A stretch of 64,000 nt of DNA. Origin: a bacterium. GTDB lineage: Bacteria > Planctomycetota > JAFGQW01. A program made the position numbers and the translations under genes. The notes under the pieces were generated by a model. The model saw only the letters and a list, made by a program, of their open reading frames with translations, did not search any database and was not told the origin of the DNA. The DNA is taken from positions 248,001 through 312,000 of the forward strand of contig JAUHXU010000003.1 of the NCBI GenBank assembly GCA_030426805.1, written 5' to 3'. Positions 45,609-54,708 of the stretch are shown in pieces (the first letter of the stretch is position 1; every line of letters begins with the position of its first letter).

Positions 45609-48128
45609 CTACGGCGCGAGCGCCTCCTCCGGCTCCTTCGGGCCGTTGCCGTCCTCGTCGTTCGCGACCTTGGCGACGCTGACGACGTTGAACGACAGCT
45701 CCTCGGCATCCGTGTCGACACCGACCGCGAGCGTCGAGCCCTCCTCGATCATGCCCCGCAGGATCTGATCGCTGAGCGCGTCCTCGATGTAGCGCTCGAT
45801 CGCGCGCCGCATCGGCCGTGCGCCGTAGTCCGGGTTGAAGCCCTTGTCGACGAGGAACGCCTTGGCCTCCTCGGTCATCTCCAGCTTGATGTGCTTCGAC
45901 GCGAGGCGGTCGAAGACGTCGACGAGTTGCACGTCGATGATCTTCGCCATCTCCTCCTTGCCGAGCGGCTGGAACGTGATGACCTCGTCGACGCGGTTGA
46001 GGAACTCCGGCCGGAAGTGCTTGTCCACCTCGGCCATCAGGTCCTGCTTCATCCGGTCGAACGACTTCGCCTCCGACGGCGCCTGGAAGCCGAGCGACTG
46101 CTGGTTCTTGATGATGTTGGCGCCGATGTTCGACGTCATGATCAAGATCACGTTCTTGAAGTCGACGTGGCGGCCGAAGCTGTCGGTCAGACGTCCCTCC
46201 TCCATGATCTGGAGGAGCATGTTGAACACGTCGGGGTGCGCCTTCTCGATCTCGTCGAGGAGCACGACCGCGTACGGCCGGCGGCGGATCTTCTCGGTGA
46301 GCTGGCCGCCCTCCTCGAAGCCGACGTAGCCCGGAGGCGCGCCGACGAGCCGGCTGACGTTGTGCTTCTCCATGTACTCCGACATGTCGACCTGGATCAG
46401 CGCGTCTTCCTCGCCGAACATGAACTTCGCGAGTGCCTTCGCGAGGTGCGTCTTACCGACACCGGTCGGGCCGAGGAAGATGAACGAGCCCATCGGGCGC
46501 TTCGGGTCCTTGAGCCCGGAGCGCGAACGCCGCACCGCGCGCGCGATCGCCTTGATCGCGTCGTGCTGGCTGACGACGGTCTCGTGCAGCTCGTCCTCCA
46601 TCTTGAGGAGCCGCTTCGCCTCGTCCTGGTCGAGGCTCTTGAGCGGGATGCCGGTCATCGAGGAGACGGTCTCGGCGATCATGTTCGCATCGACGGTGCC
46701 GTTGTCCTCCTTGGCCTGCTCGCGCCACTCCTTCTGGACCTCTTCCTTCTTCTTCTTGAGCTTGTAGGCCGTGTCGCGCAAGCGCGCGGCCCGCTCGAAG
46801 TCCTGGTTGGCGACGCTCTCGTCCTTCTCCTTCTCGAGCTGCCGGACCTCCTCTTCGAGGTCCTTGAGGCCCGGCGGCTGCGTCAGCGCCTTCAGGCGCA
46901 CGCGGGCCGCGGCCTCGTCCATCACGTCGATCGCCTTGTCCGGCAGGAACCGACCGGTGATGTAGCGCGAGCTGAGCTCGACGGACGCCTCGAGCGCTTC
47001 GTCCGGGATGTTCACCCGGTGGTGCGCCTCGTAGCGGTCGCGCAGTCCCTTCAGGATCTCGACCGCTTCCTCCTTCGAGGGCGGATCGACCAAGATCGTC
47101 TGGAAGCGACGCTCGAGCGCCCCGTCCTTCTCGATGTACTTGCGATACTCGTCGAGCGTCGTCGCGCCGATGCACTGCACCTCGCCGCGCGACAGCGCGG
47201 GCTTCAGCACGTTGGACGCATCGATCGCGCCTTCGGCACCACCGGCGCCGACGAGCGTGTGCAACTCGTCGATGAACAGGATGATGTTCTTCGCCTTGCG
47301 CACCTCGGTCATGACCGCCTTGATGCGCTCCTCGAACTGCCCGCGATACTTCGTGCCGGCGACCATCATCGCGAGGTCGAGCACGACGAGGCGCTTCGCG
47401 TGGAGGATCTCCGGGACGTCCTTCTTGACGATCCGCTGCGCGAGCCCCTCGACGATCGCGGTCTTGCCGACGCCGGCCTCACCGAGGAGGACCGGGTTGT
47501 TCTTCGTGCGGCGCGACAGGATCTGCACGACGCGCTCGATCTCGCGCTCGCGACCGATCACCGGGTCGAGCTTGCTCTCGACGGCGAGGTCGGTCAGGTC
47601 GCGACCGAACGTGTCGAGCGCCGGCGTCTTCGACTTCGACGGCGTACCGCCCGAGCCGCTCTTCTCGCCCTTTTCCTGCGCGGGCGGCGGCTCGGCGCCG
47701 AGGAACTCGAGCACCTCTTCGCGCACGTCCTCGAGCTTGATGCCGAGGTTCATCAGCACCTGCGCGGCGATCCCTTCGCTCTCGCGCAGGAGGCCGAGGA
47801 GCAGGTGCTCGGTGCCGAGGTAGTTGTGACCGAGGTTCGACGCTTCCTCGAGCGCGAGTTCGAGCACCTTCTTCGCCCGTGGCGTGAACGGGAGCTGGCC
47901 CATGGTCACCATGGTCGGCCCCGTCTTGACCATCTTTTCGATCTCGCCCCGGATCTTCTTCAGCTCGATGTCCATGTTCTTCAGGACGTTGGCAGCGACG
48001 CCGCTGCCCTCCTGAATGAGCCCCAACAGGATGTGCTCGGTCCCGATGTAGTCGTGGTTGAACCGCTGGGCTTCCTGCCGCGCCAATCCCATGACCTTGC
48101 GGGCTCGGTCCGTAAACCGGTCGAACAT
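45609..48128 (-). CDS. clpC: ATP-dependent Clp protease ATPase subunit ClpC
   Basis: ClpC unfolds substrates for ClpP. The start is ATG 48128 behind GAGGAGGAT; a 55-codon in-frame extension upstream lacks a site. The 839-aa protein has the double Clp-N repeat (residues 1-145), Walker A of D1 in GEAGVGKT at 216-223 and Walker B in [13 protein letters not shown]. The middle domain carries a UVR-like [10 protein letters not shown] stretch typical of ClpC, and D2 has GPTGVGKT and [15 protein letters not shown]. The C-terminus is acidic. It follows mcsB by 103 bases. In Firmicutes McsB tags proteins with phospho-arginine for ClpCP. Confidence 0.97.
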   Translation of the reverse strand: MFDRFTDRARKVMGLARQEAQRFNHDYIGTEHILLGLIQEGSGVAANVLKNMDIELKKIRGEIEKMVKTGPTMVTMGQLPFTPRAKKVLELALEEASNLGHNYLGTEHLLLGLLRESEGIAAQVLMNLGIKLEDVREEVLEFLGAEPPPAQEKGEKSGSGGTPSKSKTPALDTFGRDLTDLAVESKLDPVIGREREIERVVQILSRRTKNNPVLLGEAGVGKTAIVEGLAQRIVKKDVPEILHAKRLVVLDLAMMVAGTKYRGQFEERIKAVMTEVRKAKNIILFIDELHTLVGAGGAEGAIDASNVLKPALSRGEVQCIGATTLDEYRKYIEKDGALERRFQTILVDPPSKEEAVEILKGLRDRYEAHHRVNIPDEALEASVELSSRYITGRFLPDKAIDVMDEAAARVRLKALTQPPGLKDLEEEVRQLEKEKDESVANQDFERAARLRDTAYKLKKKKEEVQKEWREQAKEDNGTVDANMIAETVSSMTGIPLKSLDQDEAKRLLKMEDELHETVVSQHDAIKAIARAVRRSRSGLKDPKRPMGSFIFLGPTGVGKTHLAKALAKFMFGEEDALIQVDMSEYMEKHNVSRLVGAPPGYVGFEEGGQLTEKIRRRPYAVVLLDEIEKAHPDVFNMLLQIMEEGRLTDSFGRHVDFKNVILIMTSNIGANIIKNQQSLGFQAPSEAKSFDRMKQDLMAEVDKHFRPEFLNRVDEVITFQPLGKEEMAKIIDVQLVDVFDRLASKHIKLEMTEEAKAFLVDKGFNPDYGARPMRRAIERYIEDALSDQILRGMIEEGSTLAVGVDTDAEELSFNVVSVAKVANDEDGNGPKEPEEALAP

Positions 48129-48231
48129 AGTCGAAGATCCTCCTCGGACGGCGCGGGCTCCCGGGGTGGCGCCCGCCGCCGCTCTCGCTCGTGTGCTGTC
48201 GCTGTCGATTCGTGTCGGGTCGGTGCCCGGT

Positions 48232-49275
48232 TCAGTTACGGCCCATCGCTCGCTGAATGTATCGCGCGCGTGCGACGTCCCTCTCTTCGGCATCGAGGCC
48301 CGTCCCGGCTTGCTTCATAATGTGGGCCGGCTGACAGTTGATGAAAATGCTGTTCACCGCTGCGACGCCTAAGTCGTTGATGACGCCCATGTTAACGCCC
48401 AGCCGAACCAGGCTGAGCAGGGCCATCGCCTCCTCCGACGAAACCGTCGCAGCCGTACGAAGTGTACCACAGGCTTCGGCCACCCGGTCTTCGAGGCGCT
48501 GGCGGTCCTCCTCGAAGAGCCGTTCTCTGACCTGCCGCTCATATTCGATGATCCGCGGCACGAAGTGCTGCAGCTCGTCGAGGATCTCCCGCTCCGAGCG
48601 CCCCAGCGTCACCTGGTTGGACACCTGGTAGAGATCGCCGCTCGGGTCGGTCCCCTCACCGTAGAGCCCGCGCACCGCGAGGTTGATCTTCGTGACGCTC
48701 GTGACCATCCGGTCGCGGTGCTTCGCGAGTCTCAACCCAGGAAGATGTAGCATCACCGAGGCTCGGATACCGGTCCCGACGTTGGTCGGGCACGCGGTGA
48801 GGTAGCCCAGGTCCGGGTCGAACGCGTAGTCGACGTGCTCCTCGATCGCGTCGTCGAGCCGGTCGACCGCCTCCCAGCACGCGTCGAGATCGAGCCCGGA
48901 GCGAAGGACCTGAAGCCGGAGGTGGTCCTCCTCCATCGTCATCACGCTGACGTTGCCCGTCGACGTGACCGCGACCCCGCGTCGTCCTTCTCCGGTCGCG
49001 TGCTCGCGGCTGATCAGGTGGCGCTCCATCAGCAGGTCCCGCTCGACGGACGGGTAGTCGTCGAGGTTGGAGTAGTGCAGCCCCTCGTCGAGTTCGGTGC
49101 GCCGGATCGCGTCGGCGAGGTGATCCGCCAGCTCGCCATGACGGGTCTCGTCGAGCTTCGCGCGGAACGAGTAGCCCTGGACGTTGCGCGCGAGCCGAAT
49201 CCGGCTCGACATCACGACGTCGGACTCCGGCCCCGACCCGCGGAGCCACTCTCCGGTGTTGCGCTCGCTGCCCAT
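48232..49275 (-). CDS. mcsB: protein-arginine kinase McsB
   Basis: McsB phosphorylates arginine residues to mark proteins for ClpCP degradation. The 347-aa protein from ATG 49275 shows the phosphagen-kinase fold: VVMSSRIRLARNVQGYSF near the start, SVMTMEEDHLRLQVL (the active-site EEDH) and LTACPTNVGTGIRASVM, containing the conserved catalytic Cys. The C-terminal domain ends with a helical segment. A TTG two codons earlier is an alternative start. It begins 11 bases after mcsA. Confidence 0.95.
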   Translation of the reverse strand: MGSERNTGEWLRGSGPESDVVMSSRIRLARNVQGYSFRAKLDETRHGELADHLADAIRRTELDEGLHYSNLDDYPSVERDLLMERHLISREHATGEGRRGVAVTSTGNVSVMTMEEDHLRLQVLRSGLDLDACWEAVDRLDDAIEEHVDYAFDPDLGYLTACPTNVGTGIRASVMLHLPGLRLAKHRDRMVTSVTKINLAVRGLYGEGTDPSGDLYQVSNQVTLGRSEREILDELQHFVPRIIEYERQVRERLFEEDRQRLEDRVAEACGTLRTAATVSSEEAMALLSLVRLGVNMGVINDLGVAAVNSIFINCQPAHIMKQAGTGLDAEERDVARARYIQRAMGRN

Positions 49276-49286
49276 GCTCAAGCGAC

Positions 49287-49829
49287 CTACTCGGGCGCGT
49301 CGACGTCGGCGCCGCGCCGCGCGAGGTCCGTGTCGACCTGATTGATCTCGTCGCGCAGCTGCGCGGCCCGCTCGTAGTTCTCGACCGCGATCGCCTCGGC
49401 GAGTTCGCCCTCGAGCGATGCGCGCAGGCGCCGCAACTCGATCAGCGCGCCGCCCCGACGCGGCACCTTGCCGGTGTGCTTCGTCGCGCCGCCCTGGACC
49501 TGGTCCAACACGACACGAATCCCGTCGGCGAAGACCGCGTAGTCGTCCGGACAACCGAGGCGGCCGCCGGCGCGAAACTCCGCGTAGGTCATGCCGCACG
49601 TGTCGCACCGGGCGGTCAGCACCGTGCGCAGTTCATCCGGCAGACTCGACTGCTTCAGAATCGTCTGCACGATCTCGAGCGGCTGGACCGTCTTCGCCGC
49701 CGGCCCGGTCAGCTCGAGCGCCTGCGCGCACGCCTCACACACGTGCGTCTCCTGCTTGACCGCGTAGTCGGCGATCTCGGTGAAGTGCACGGTGGCGATG
49801 TTCTTCTTGCAGCGTTGGCAGTACATCAT
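49287..49829 (-). CDS. mcsA: McsA, zinc-binding activator of McsB
   Basis: The 180-aa protein has four CxxC pairs: YCQRCKK, HVCEACAQ, ARCDTCGM and a last single Cys in LGCPDDY. The C-terminal UvrB/UvrC-type motif is LAEAIAVENYERAAQLRDEI. In Firmicutes McsA stimulates the McsB arginine kinase and binds the CtsR repressor. No ctsR gene is present upstream here, so the regulatory part is missing or elsewhere. It starts at ATG 49829, 62 bases after the murD end on the same strand. Confidence 0.93.
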   Translation of the reverse strand: MMYCQRCKKNIATVHFTEIADYAVKQETHVCEACAQALELTGPAAKTVQPLEIVQTILKQSSLPDELRTVLTARCDTCGMTYAEFRAGGRLGCPDDYAVFADGIRVVLDQVQGGATKHTGKVPRRGGALIELRRLRASLEGELAEAIAVENYERAAQLRDEINQVDTDLARRGADVDAPE

Positions 49830-49893
49830 CGGTCGATCTCTCGACGCGTCCGCGGCGTCCCGTAGTGGAGCCTAAACCCATTCGCGAAGCCCG

Positions 49894-51333
49894 TCACCTC
49901 GTTTCTGGACGCTCCCCGCGGCGGCCCCACGCCTCGACCGTCGTGCGGAACGCGTCGCCGCGCTCCTCGAACGAACCGAACTGGTCGAAGCTCGCGAACG
50001 CCGGGCTAAGCAGCACGGTGTCACCCGGAGACGCCATCGACAGCGCGCGCTCGACCGACTCCTCGAACGGCTTCTTCCACAACAGCAGCGGTTGCGACGC
50101 GGTCCCGCGCGTCTCGGCCATCGCGCGGAACGCTCGGTTGCCGCCCTCGCCGTAGCAGACGACCGCCTTCGCGCAGCGACACAGTTCGCCGGCGAACTCC
50201 TCGAGGCCCAGGTCCTTGTCGCTGCCGCCGATCACGACGATCACCGGGCCGGAGACCGCGTCGATCGCACGCAACGTCGACGTCGGGTTGGTCGACTTCG
50301 AGTCGTTGTAGACGCTCACGTCCCGCCACTTCCCGACGAACTCGAGGCGGTGCGGCAAGCCGCGGAAGTTCTGCACGGCGGTCTGGATCGCCTTCGGCGA
50401 GCAGCCCTCGAGGAGCGCCGCGCCCGCGGCGGCCATCGCGTTCTCGAGGTTGAACTCGCCGGTGAGGGTCACGTCGGAGACCGGGAACAGTCGACCGGAG
50501 AGGCCCTTGTAGTCGTACTGCACCCACCCCTTGTCGATCGTCAGGCCGGTCGGTCGATCGCGGTAGGCGTCGTAGAGGAGGCAGTCGCCGCCGAACGACC
50601 GCACCCACTTCGCGATCGTCGGATCGTTCGCGTTGACGACGAGGCGCTTGGCCGGGTGTGCGCCGCCGAAGATCCGCGCCTTGGAGCGGTAGTAGTCGTC
50701 GAGCGTGATGTGTCGGTCGAGGTGGTTCGGCGCGAAGTTCGTGAGCACCGCAGTCTTCGGCGACGGCGCGTCATCGTCGAGTGCCTTGAGCTGGAAGCTC
50801 GACATCTCGAGCACGACGAGGTCGTCCTTCTTCAGCTCGAACAGCCAGTTGAGCACGTCGCCGCCGAGGTTGCCGCCGACGCGCGCGTCGATCCCCGCAC
50901 AGCGGAGCATCTCGCCGAGCAACGTCGTCGTCGTGCTCTTGCCGTTGGTGCCGGTCACGCCGATGACCGGGCACGGGCAGTTCTTCATGAAGAAGTTCAG
51001 CGCCGTGTCGGTGTGCACGCCCGCCTTCTGGGCCGCGCGGATGTAGGGCGAATCGTCGGGGACCGCCGGGTTCACGAGCACGAGGTCGGCCGACTCGAAG
51101 TCGCGCTTGATGTGGCGACCGAGCACGTAGCGCACGTCGAGGCCGTCGAGGTCGCGGAGCGTCGACGCGAGCGCGCGCTTGCCGCGCAGGTCGGTCACGG
51201 TGACGTCGGCCCCCAGATCCGCGAAGAACTTCGTCGCGCCGGCACCGCCGCCGTGCGTCCCGAGCCCCATCACGGTCACTTTCGCGCCCTTGTAGCGCTC
51301 GAAGTCGGTCTGGGCCTGATCCATCTGCGTCAT
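49894..51333 (-). CDS. murD: UDP-N-acetylmuramoyl-L-alanine:D-glutamate ligase MurD
   Basis: MurD adds D-glutamate to UDP-MurNAc-L-Ala in peptidoglycan synthesis. The 479-aa protein has the N-terminal UDP-binding domain (VTVMGLGTHGGGAGATKF), the Mur ligase P-loop GVTGTNGKSTTTT at 125-137, then FAPNHLDRHITLDDY. The C-terminal domain shows YNDSKSTNPTSTLRAI and VIGGSDKDL, typical of MurD. The ATG at 51333 overlaps the stop of the preceding PEGA gene (ATGA), so they are translated together. Its presence supports a peptidoglycan-containing wall. Confidence 0.96.
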   Translation of the reverse strand: MTQMDQAQTDFERYKGAKVTVMGLGTHGGGAGATKFFADLGADVTVTDLRGKRALASTLRDLDGLDVRYVLGRHIKRDFESADLVLVNPAVPDDSPYIRAAQKAGVHTDTALNFFMKNCPCPVIGVTGTNGKSTTTTLLGEMLRCAGIDARVGGNLGGDVLNWLFELKKDDLVVLEMSSFQLKALDDDAPSPKTAVLTNFAPNHLDRHITLDDYYRSKARIFGGAHPAKRLVVNANDPTIAKWVRSFGGDCLLYDAYRDRPTGLTIDKGWVQYDYKGLSGRLFPVSDVTLTGEFNLENAMAAAGAALLEGCSPKAIQTAVQNFRGLPHRLEFVGKWRDVSVYNDSKSTNPTSTLRAIDAVSGPVIVVIGGSDKDLGLEEFAGELCRCAKAVVCYGEGGNRAFRAMAETRGTASQPLLLWKKPFEESVERALSMASPGDTVLLSPAFASFDQFGSFEERGDAFRTTVEAWGRRGERPETR

Positions 51334-51800
51334 CCCTCCCCGCGCAGCACGTCGCTGCGCATCCGCTCCGAGCGGCGAATCACCTGCTCGGTCGCGTTGT
51401 CGTCGGACGTGGAGCCGCCACTCCCCGCCCGCTTCAGGTCGAACTCGAAGAGCCGTTCATCGGTGATCGTGAACGGGTTGAGATACTCGAACACGAAGTC
51501 GAGTGGAAACCACTGGTAGACGGGCGGCGCGAGGAAGCGCTCCTCCCGTGCGGTCGCGAAGCGATCGTCCCAGTCCTGCTCGAACGGGTCCCAGCGCACC
51601 TCGACGACGCGGCCGCCGTAGTGCACGAAGGAGGTCTCGAACGGCGTCGTGCCGACGATGCGGTTGTCGAGCAGGACGACCGCGCCCGGAGGATCCGAGC
51701 GCACGATCAGCTTCCGCTCGACGCAGCCGGGCAGGACGGACAGCGCGACGCAAGTCGCGGCGAGCGCCGCGACGCACCACCGGCTGCTCCGCTGGAGCAT
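51330..51800 (-). CDS. PEGA-domain lipoprotein
   Basis: The 156-aa reading from ATG 51800 has GGGGAGGG upstream. Longer frames cross the tRNA gene. The signal peptide ends with LSVLPGC (lipobox), and the PEGA motif begins at once: VERKLIVRSDPPGAVVLLDN then TTPFETSFVHYGGRVVEV. PEGA domains are surface beta modules of unclear function. The rest is Trp/Phe-rich. The stop is coupled to murD, an odd pairing of an exported lipoprotein with a cytoplasmic ligase. Confidence 0.85.
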   Translation of the reverse strand: MLQRSSRWCVAALAATCVALSVLPGCVERKLIVRSDPPGAVVLLDNRIVGTTPFETSFVHYGGRVVEVRWDPFEQDWDDRFATAREERFLAPPVYQWFPLDFVFEYLNPFTITDERLFEFDLKRAGSGGSTSDDNATEQVIRRSERMRSDVLRGEG

Positions 51801-51853
51801 GATGCGCCCTCCCCAGAGTCGATCACGCGGCGACGTCGGAGAACCGGGCGGAA

Positions 51854-51946
51854 TGGCGGAGAGGCCGGGATTCGAACCCGGGGAGCCGCTAATCACGACT
51901 CACCTGATTAGCAATCAGGCGCTTTAAGCCACTCAGCCACCTCTCC
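51854..51946 (-). tRNA. tRNA-Ser (anticodon GCT)
   Basis: The acceptor stem GGAGAGG pairs with CCTCTCC. The anticodon stem CCTGA/TCAGG encloses TTGCTAA, so the anticodon is GCT (codons AGC/AGT). A long variable arm typical of tRNA-Ser is present, the T-arm has GGTTCGAATCC, and the CCA end is encoded (51854-51856). It lies 54 bases upstream of the PEGA gene and shares its strand. Confidence 0.97.
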
Positions 51947-51967
51947 GGTCCGGCTCGAGTCCGACAG

Positions 51968-51997
51968 GGATAGCGCATCGGCGCCCCCCGCGTCAAA
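51968..51997 (-). promoter_or_regulatory. putative promoter of tRNA-Ser(GCT)
   Basis: TTGACG (51997-51992) and TATCCC (51973-51968) on the minus strand are spaced by 18 bases. The start point would fall about 15 bases ahead of the mature tRNA 5' end. Confidence 0.45.
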
Positions 51998-52069
51998 CCG
52001 CCGGGGAGGATCATACCAATCGGGACGCGGCGGGGGCACCTTCGTGCCGGGCGGGGTGGGGTGAGGTGG

Positions 52070-52208
52070 GGTGGAGGCGCAGGCGGGGTCGGGTATCGTG
52101 CGGGGCTCCGTCTCGGCTCGCGGGGGCGTCGTGCCGGTTGCCGGGGAGGGCGTGGGCGCGAGCCTCCAATGTCGCTCCCGCACGACACCCGACCCCGCCT
52201 GCTCCACC
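52070..52208 (-). repeat. nested palindromic element, copy 1
   Basis: The outer arms 52080-52104 (CAGGCGGGGTCGGGTATCGT...) and 52177-52201 pair at 24 of 25 positions. A further GGTGGAG/CTCCACC arm lies just outside (52070-52076, 52202-52208). Inside, GGCTCGCG and GCGCGAGCC form a second stem, enclosing a conserved GGCAACCGGCACGAC-type core (read on the minus strand). Copy 2 at 57236-57359 shares the inner sequence, with about nine of ten bases alike over 60 bases, but has different outer arms that are also paired. It lies between tRNA-Ser(GCT) and a 47-nt hairpin. Confidence 0.75.
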
Positions 52209-52319
52209 GTCCCACCGCCCCACGCCGACGGCGCGAATGGGCGCCTGCCGCGGGTCGATCGGGATGATCGTGTGCCGACGGAGGGGTGGGATGCGCGCGT
52301 GCGTTGTATCGACAGAAGC

Positions 52320-52366
52320 TCGCTGCGGCGGATCTGTCCCCTTTCGCGTCAGATCCGCGTCAGCGA
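52320..52366 (+). repeat. 47-nt hairpin repeat (family locus 3, single unit)
   Basis: TCGCTG and CAGCGA ends and CGGATCTG with CAGATCCG internal arms pair perfectly, with a two-base internal mismatch and a 13-base loop containing TTTCGCGT. It covers the stop codon of the exported regulatory-domain gene on the minus strand (52360-52362). Confidence 0.85.
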
Positions 52367-54420
52367 GTCTCGGCCTGCGCCTTGATGATCGTGTTGCGTC
52401 CGGCTCTCACATCGACCGTTCGCTCGAGAATCGCCGCCGACCCGTGCACGAGCCGGATGACGTATCGCCCTGACGGAAGCCCGACGGTGCGGACGAAGAT
52501 GCGCGGACCGTAGACGTCACGCGCGCCCGTGGGCGGCTCGATGACCGCTCCCGCCGCGGTGCGTAGATCCACCGTCATCGCCTTGTTGATCCGCTCGGCC
52601 TCGCCTTTCTTCGGAAACGTGAGCGAGACGTCGATGACTCCACGCCCGGCCAGCCGCGCGGTGAACTCGTTCTCTCCGGGGCCGATGTCGACGACGCGAT
52701 CGACTCGCTCGAAGAACGACAGCCCTTCGGGCCGCCCCCAGTTCTGCGGCACGGAGACGGCAACCTCGTAGCGACCCGGCGGAATGCCGTCGATTCGCTC
52801 GCCGGTCCCGAGTCGCGACGAGGCGAGCCCGTTCAGCAAGGCGAGTCCTCGGGTCGGACGAAGCCGCACCAAGACCTCCTCCAACGCCGAACCACTGTCT
52901 TTCCGCACGTCCAGGACGAGCGACCCGGACGCGGCTAACGGTCGGAGGTGCAGCGGGACGGACACGTGATTCTGACGCGGCGGGATGCGCACGACACGCC
53001 GCTCCGGCACGAGCCCCGCGGCGTGAACCTGCACGAGCCACAGGCTCCCCGCGGGCGCCCGCACGGCGAACGACGCGTGGGGCGGTTCCGCGGCATACTG
53101 GCCTTGGAACATCGCCTGCTTCTCGAGGGCCTCGGCCTCGTTGCGTCCCGGTGACGAGAGCTTCGCCTCGACTCGCTCGGCAATTGCCTCGGGCCACCCG
53201 ACGACGTTGACGAGGACGCCGGCGCGCGGCTCACCGGCAAAAAACGTCCGTACGACCAACCGAGGCTGGCGTAGCGTGAGAATGACGAGGCCACGCCCCG
53301 GCCAGGCCTTGATCTCGTTGTCGCTCCCGACCGGTGCGATCTCGTACGGCCGGTCGGAAAGCCCACTGACGCGGAAACGCCCGTTTCGATCGGTCGTGAC
53401 CTCGAAGTCCTCGCGCGCGGTCGGGAGCGGCTGCTCCGCTTCCAAGTCGACTTCCACGTCTTCGGCTTCCTCGTCGGCACACTCGTCACCGTAGATCGTG
53501 ACGAACGACGCCGGCGCGCCGTCCGCATGCCGCACGACCCCCTCGATCGTCCGGAGTGGTCGCAGCACCAGGTCGGGCACGGCGTAGTGCTTGAAGTCGT
53601 TCACGTCGACGCGCACCGGGCGCGAGAAACCGCGGTTCGAGCGCGCGACGAATCGCACTGCCCCCTTCTCGTGCCGATGAACCGTGAAGTAGCCCGTGGC
53701 GGTGTCCAGATCGTCGGCCTCCGGAATGTGCAGTTCCGCATCGGGGACGAGTTGGCCTGCGGCGTCACGAACGGCGACGGTGATCACGGCGCCGCGTTCC
53801 ATCTGCACGTGAAGCGCCGGCTGGTAGCCCACGTCGTCGCGAAACGGCGGTTGCAAGGGGCGGGGGTCGCGACCGGCAAAGAACGCCCACCCTGCCTTCA
53901 CGACATCGACGCGCCACCGCGCGCTCCTCCGAAACGCGGCGGGCATGTGCTGCTTCAATGGTTCGAGATCGACAGAGAACCGACCATCATCCCCCGTCGT
54001 GACGGCGGGAAACGTCAGCCAGTCCCGCCCACCGGGGCCGGCGCACGAGATCGTGATGCGCGCCCCGGCGATGGGCTTCGGCGGCTTGCCGTCGTCGTAC
54101 GTCGGCGTCGTGCAGCAACCGCGCAGGCGCCAGGCGGTCGGCGTCGGTTCGTCGTCTTCAGTCGATGGGACCGCCGCGACCTCGTCCCCTTTGGGTTCGC
54201 CCGCCAGCGGGGCTTCCTCGCCGTCCGCGACGGGCTCTGCGGCCGCGGACGGCAACTCGGGCGGTCGCTTCGCCTCGAAACCCGCCCCACCGACTTCCGC
54301 GACGTCCGGTGGCAACGCCACCCGTCCCCACGGCGACCACGCGAGAAGGGCGCCGAGCACGATCAACGGCACGGCGATCATTGCGACGAGCAGGCCGGGA
54401 TGCCGCTGTCGAGCAGTCAT
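52360..54420 (-). CDS. large envelope protein with carboxypeptidase-regulatory-like domains
   Basis: The 686-aa protein starts at ATG 54420 behind GGAGG. One N-terminal membrane helix (VAMIAVPLIVLGALLAW) is followed by a disordered acidic linker of about 60 residues. Several beta-sandwich modules of the carboxypeptidase regulatory-like type come next. Evidence is the repeated pattern of GARITISCAG, DDGRFSVDLEPL, RTIEGVVRHADGAPASFVTI, TTDRNGRFRVSGLSDRPYEI and IDGIPPGRYEVAVSV. The protein is probably anchored in the membrane and exposed to the periplasm or surface. Its role is unknown. The stop codon lies within a 47-nt hairpin repeat. Confidence 0.75.
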   Translation of the reverse strand: MTARQRHPGLLVAMIAVPLIVLGALLAWSPWGRVALPPDVAEVGGAGFEAKRPPELPSAAAEPVADGEEAPLAGEPKGDEVAAVPSTEDDEPTPTAWRLRGCCTTPTYDDGKPPKPIAGARITISCAGPGGRDWLTFPAVTTGDDGRFSVDLEPLKQHMPAAFRRSARWRVDVVKAGWAFFAGRDPRPLQPPFRDDVGYQPALHVQMERGAVITVAVRDAAGQLVPDAELHIPEADDLDTATGYFTVHRHEKGAVRFVARSNRGFSRPVRVDVNDFKHYAVPDLVLRPLRTIEGVVRHADGAPASFVTIYGDECADEEAEDVEVDLEAEQPLPTAREDFEVTTDRNGRFRVSGLSDRPYEIAPVGSDNEIKAWPGRGLVILTLRQPRLVVRTFFAGEPRAGVLVNVVGWPEAIAERVEAKLSSPGRNEAEALEKQAMFQGQYAAEPPHASFAVRAPAGSLWLVQVHAAGLVPERRVVRIPPRQNHVSVPLHLRPLAASGSLVLDVRKDSGSALEEVLVRLRPTRGLALLNGLASSRLGTGERIDGIPPGRYEVAVSVPQNWGRPEGLSFFERVDRVVDIGPGENEFTARLAGRGVIDVSLTFPKKGEAERINKAMTVDLRTAAGAVIEPPTGARDVYGPRIFVRTVGLPSGRYVIRLVHGSAAILERTVDVRAGRNTIIKAQAETR

Positions 54421-54708
54421 GGGCGTGCCTCCACACGGCAGGCCTCAACCTCAACCGCAGAATACGCGATCGGCGGCGAAGCCGCGACAGAGCGGAGCCA
54501 CGCGCCCGCCCGTCGGACGCCGGTGGTTCGAGTGTGGCGTTTCGCGCTCATCGCTACGGCGGGGTAACACCGGGCCCGGGCCGACGGCGGGTGGGCCGAG
54601 CGGGGATTGCCGGGTTCGGCCGTTTCGCGGGCGGGGATGCGATGGAACGGCTCGTGGAACGACCTTTGCGTCGGTTCGGGCGGTCATGGCTCTTGGATGA
54701 GGTTGCAG

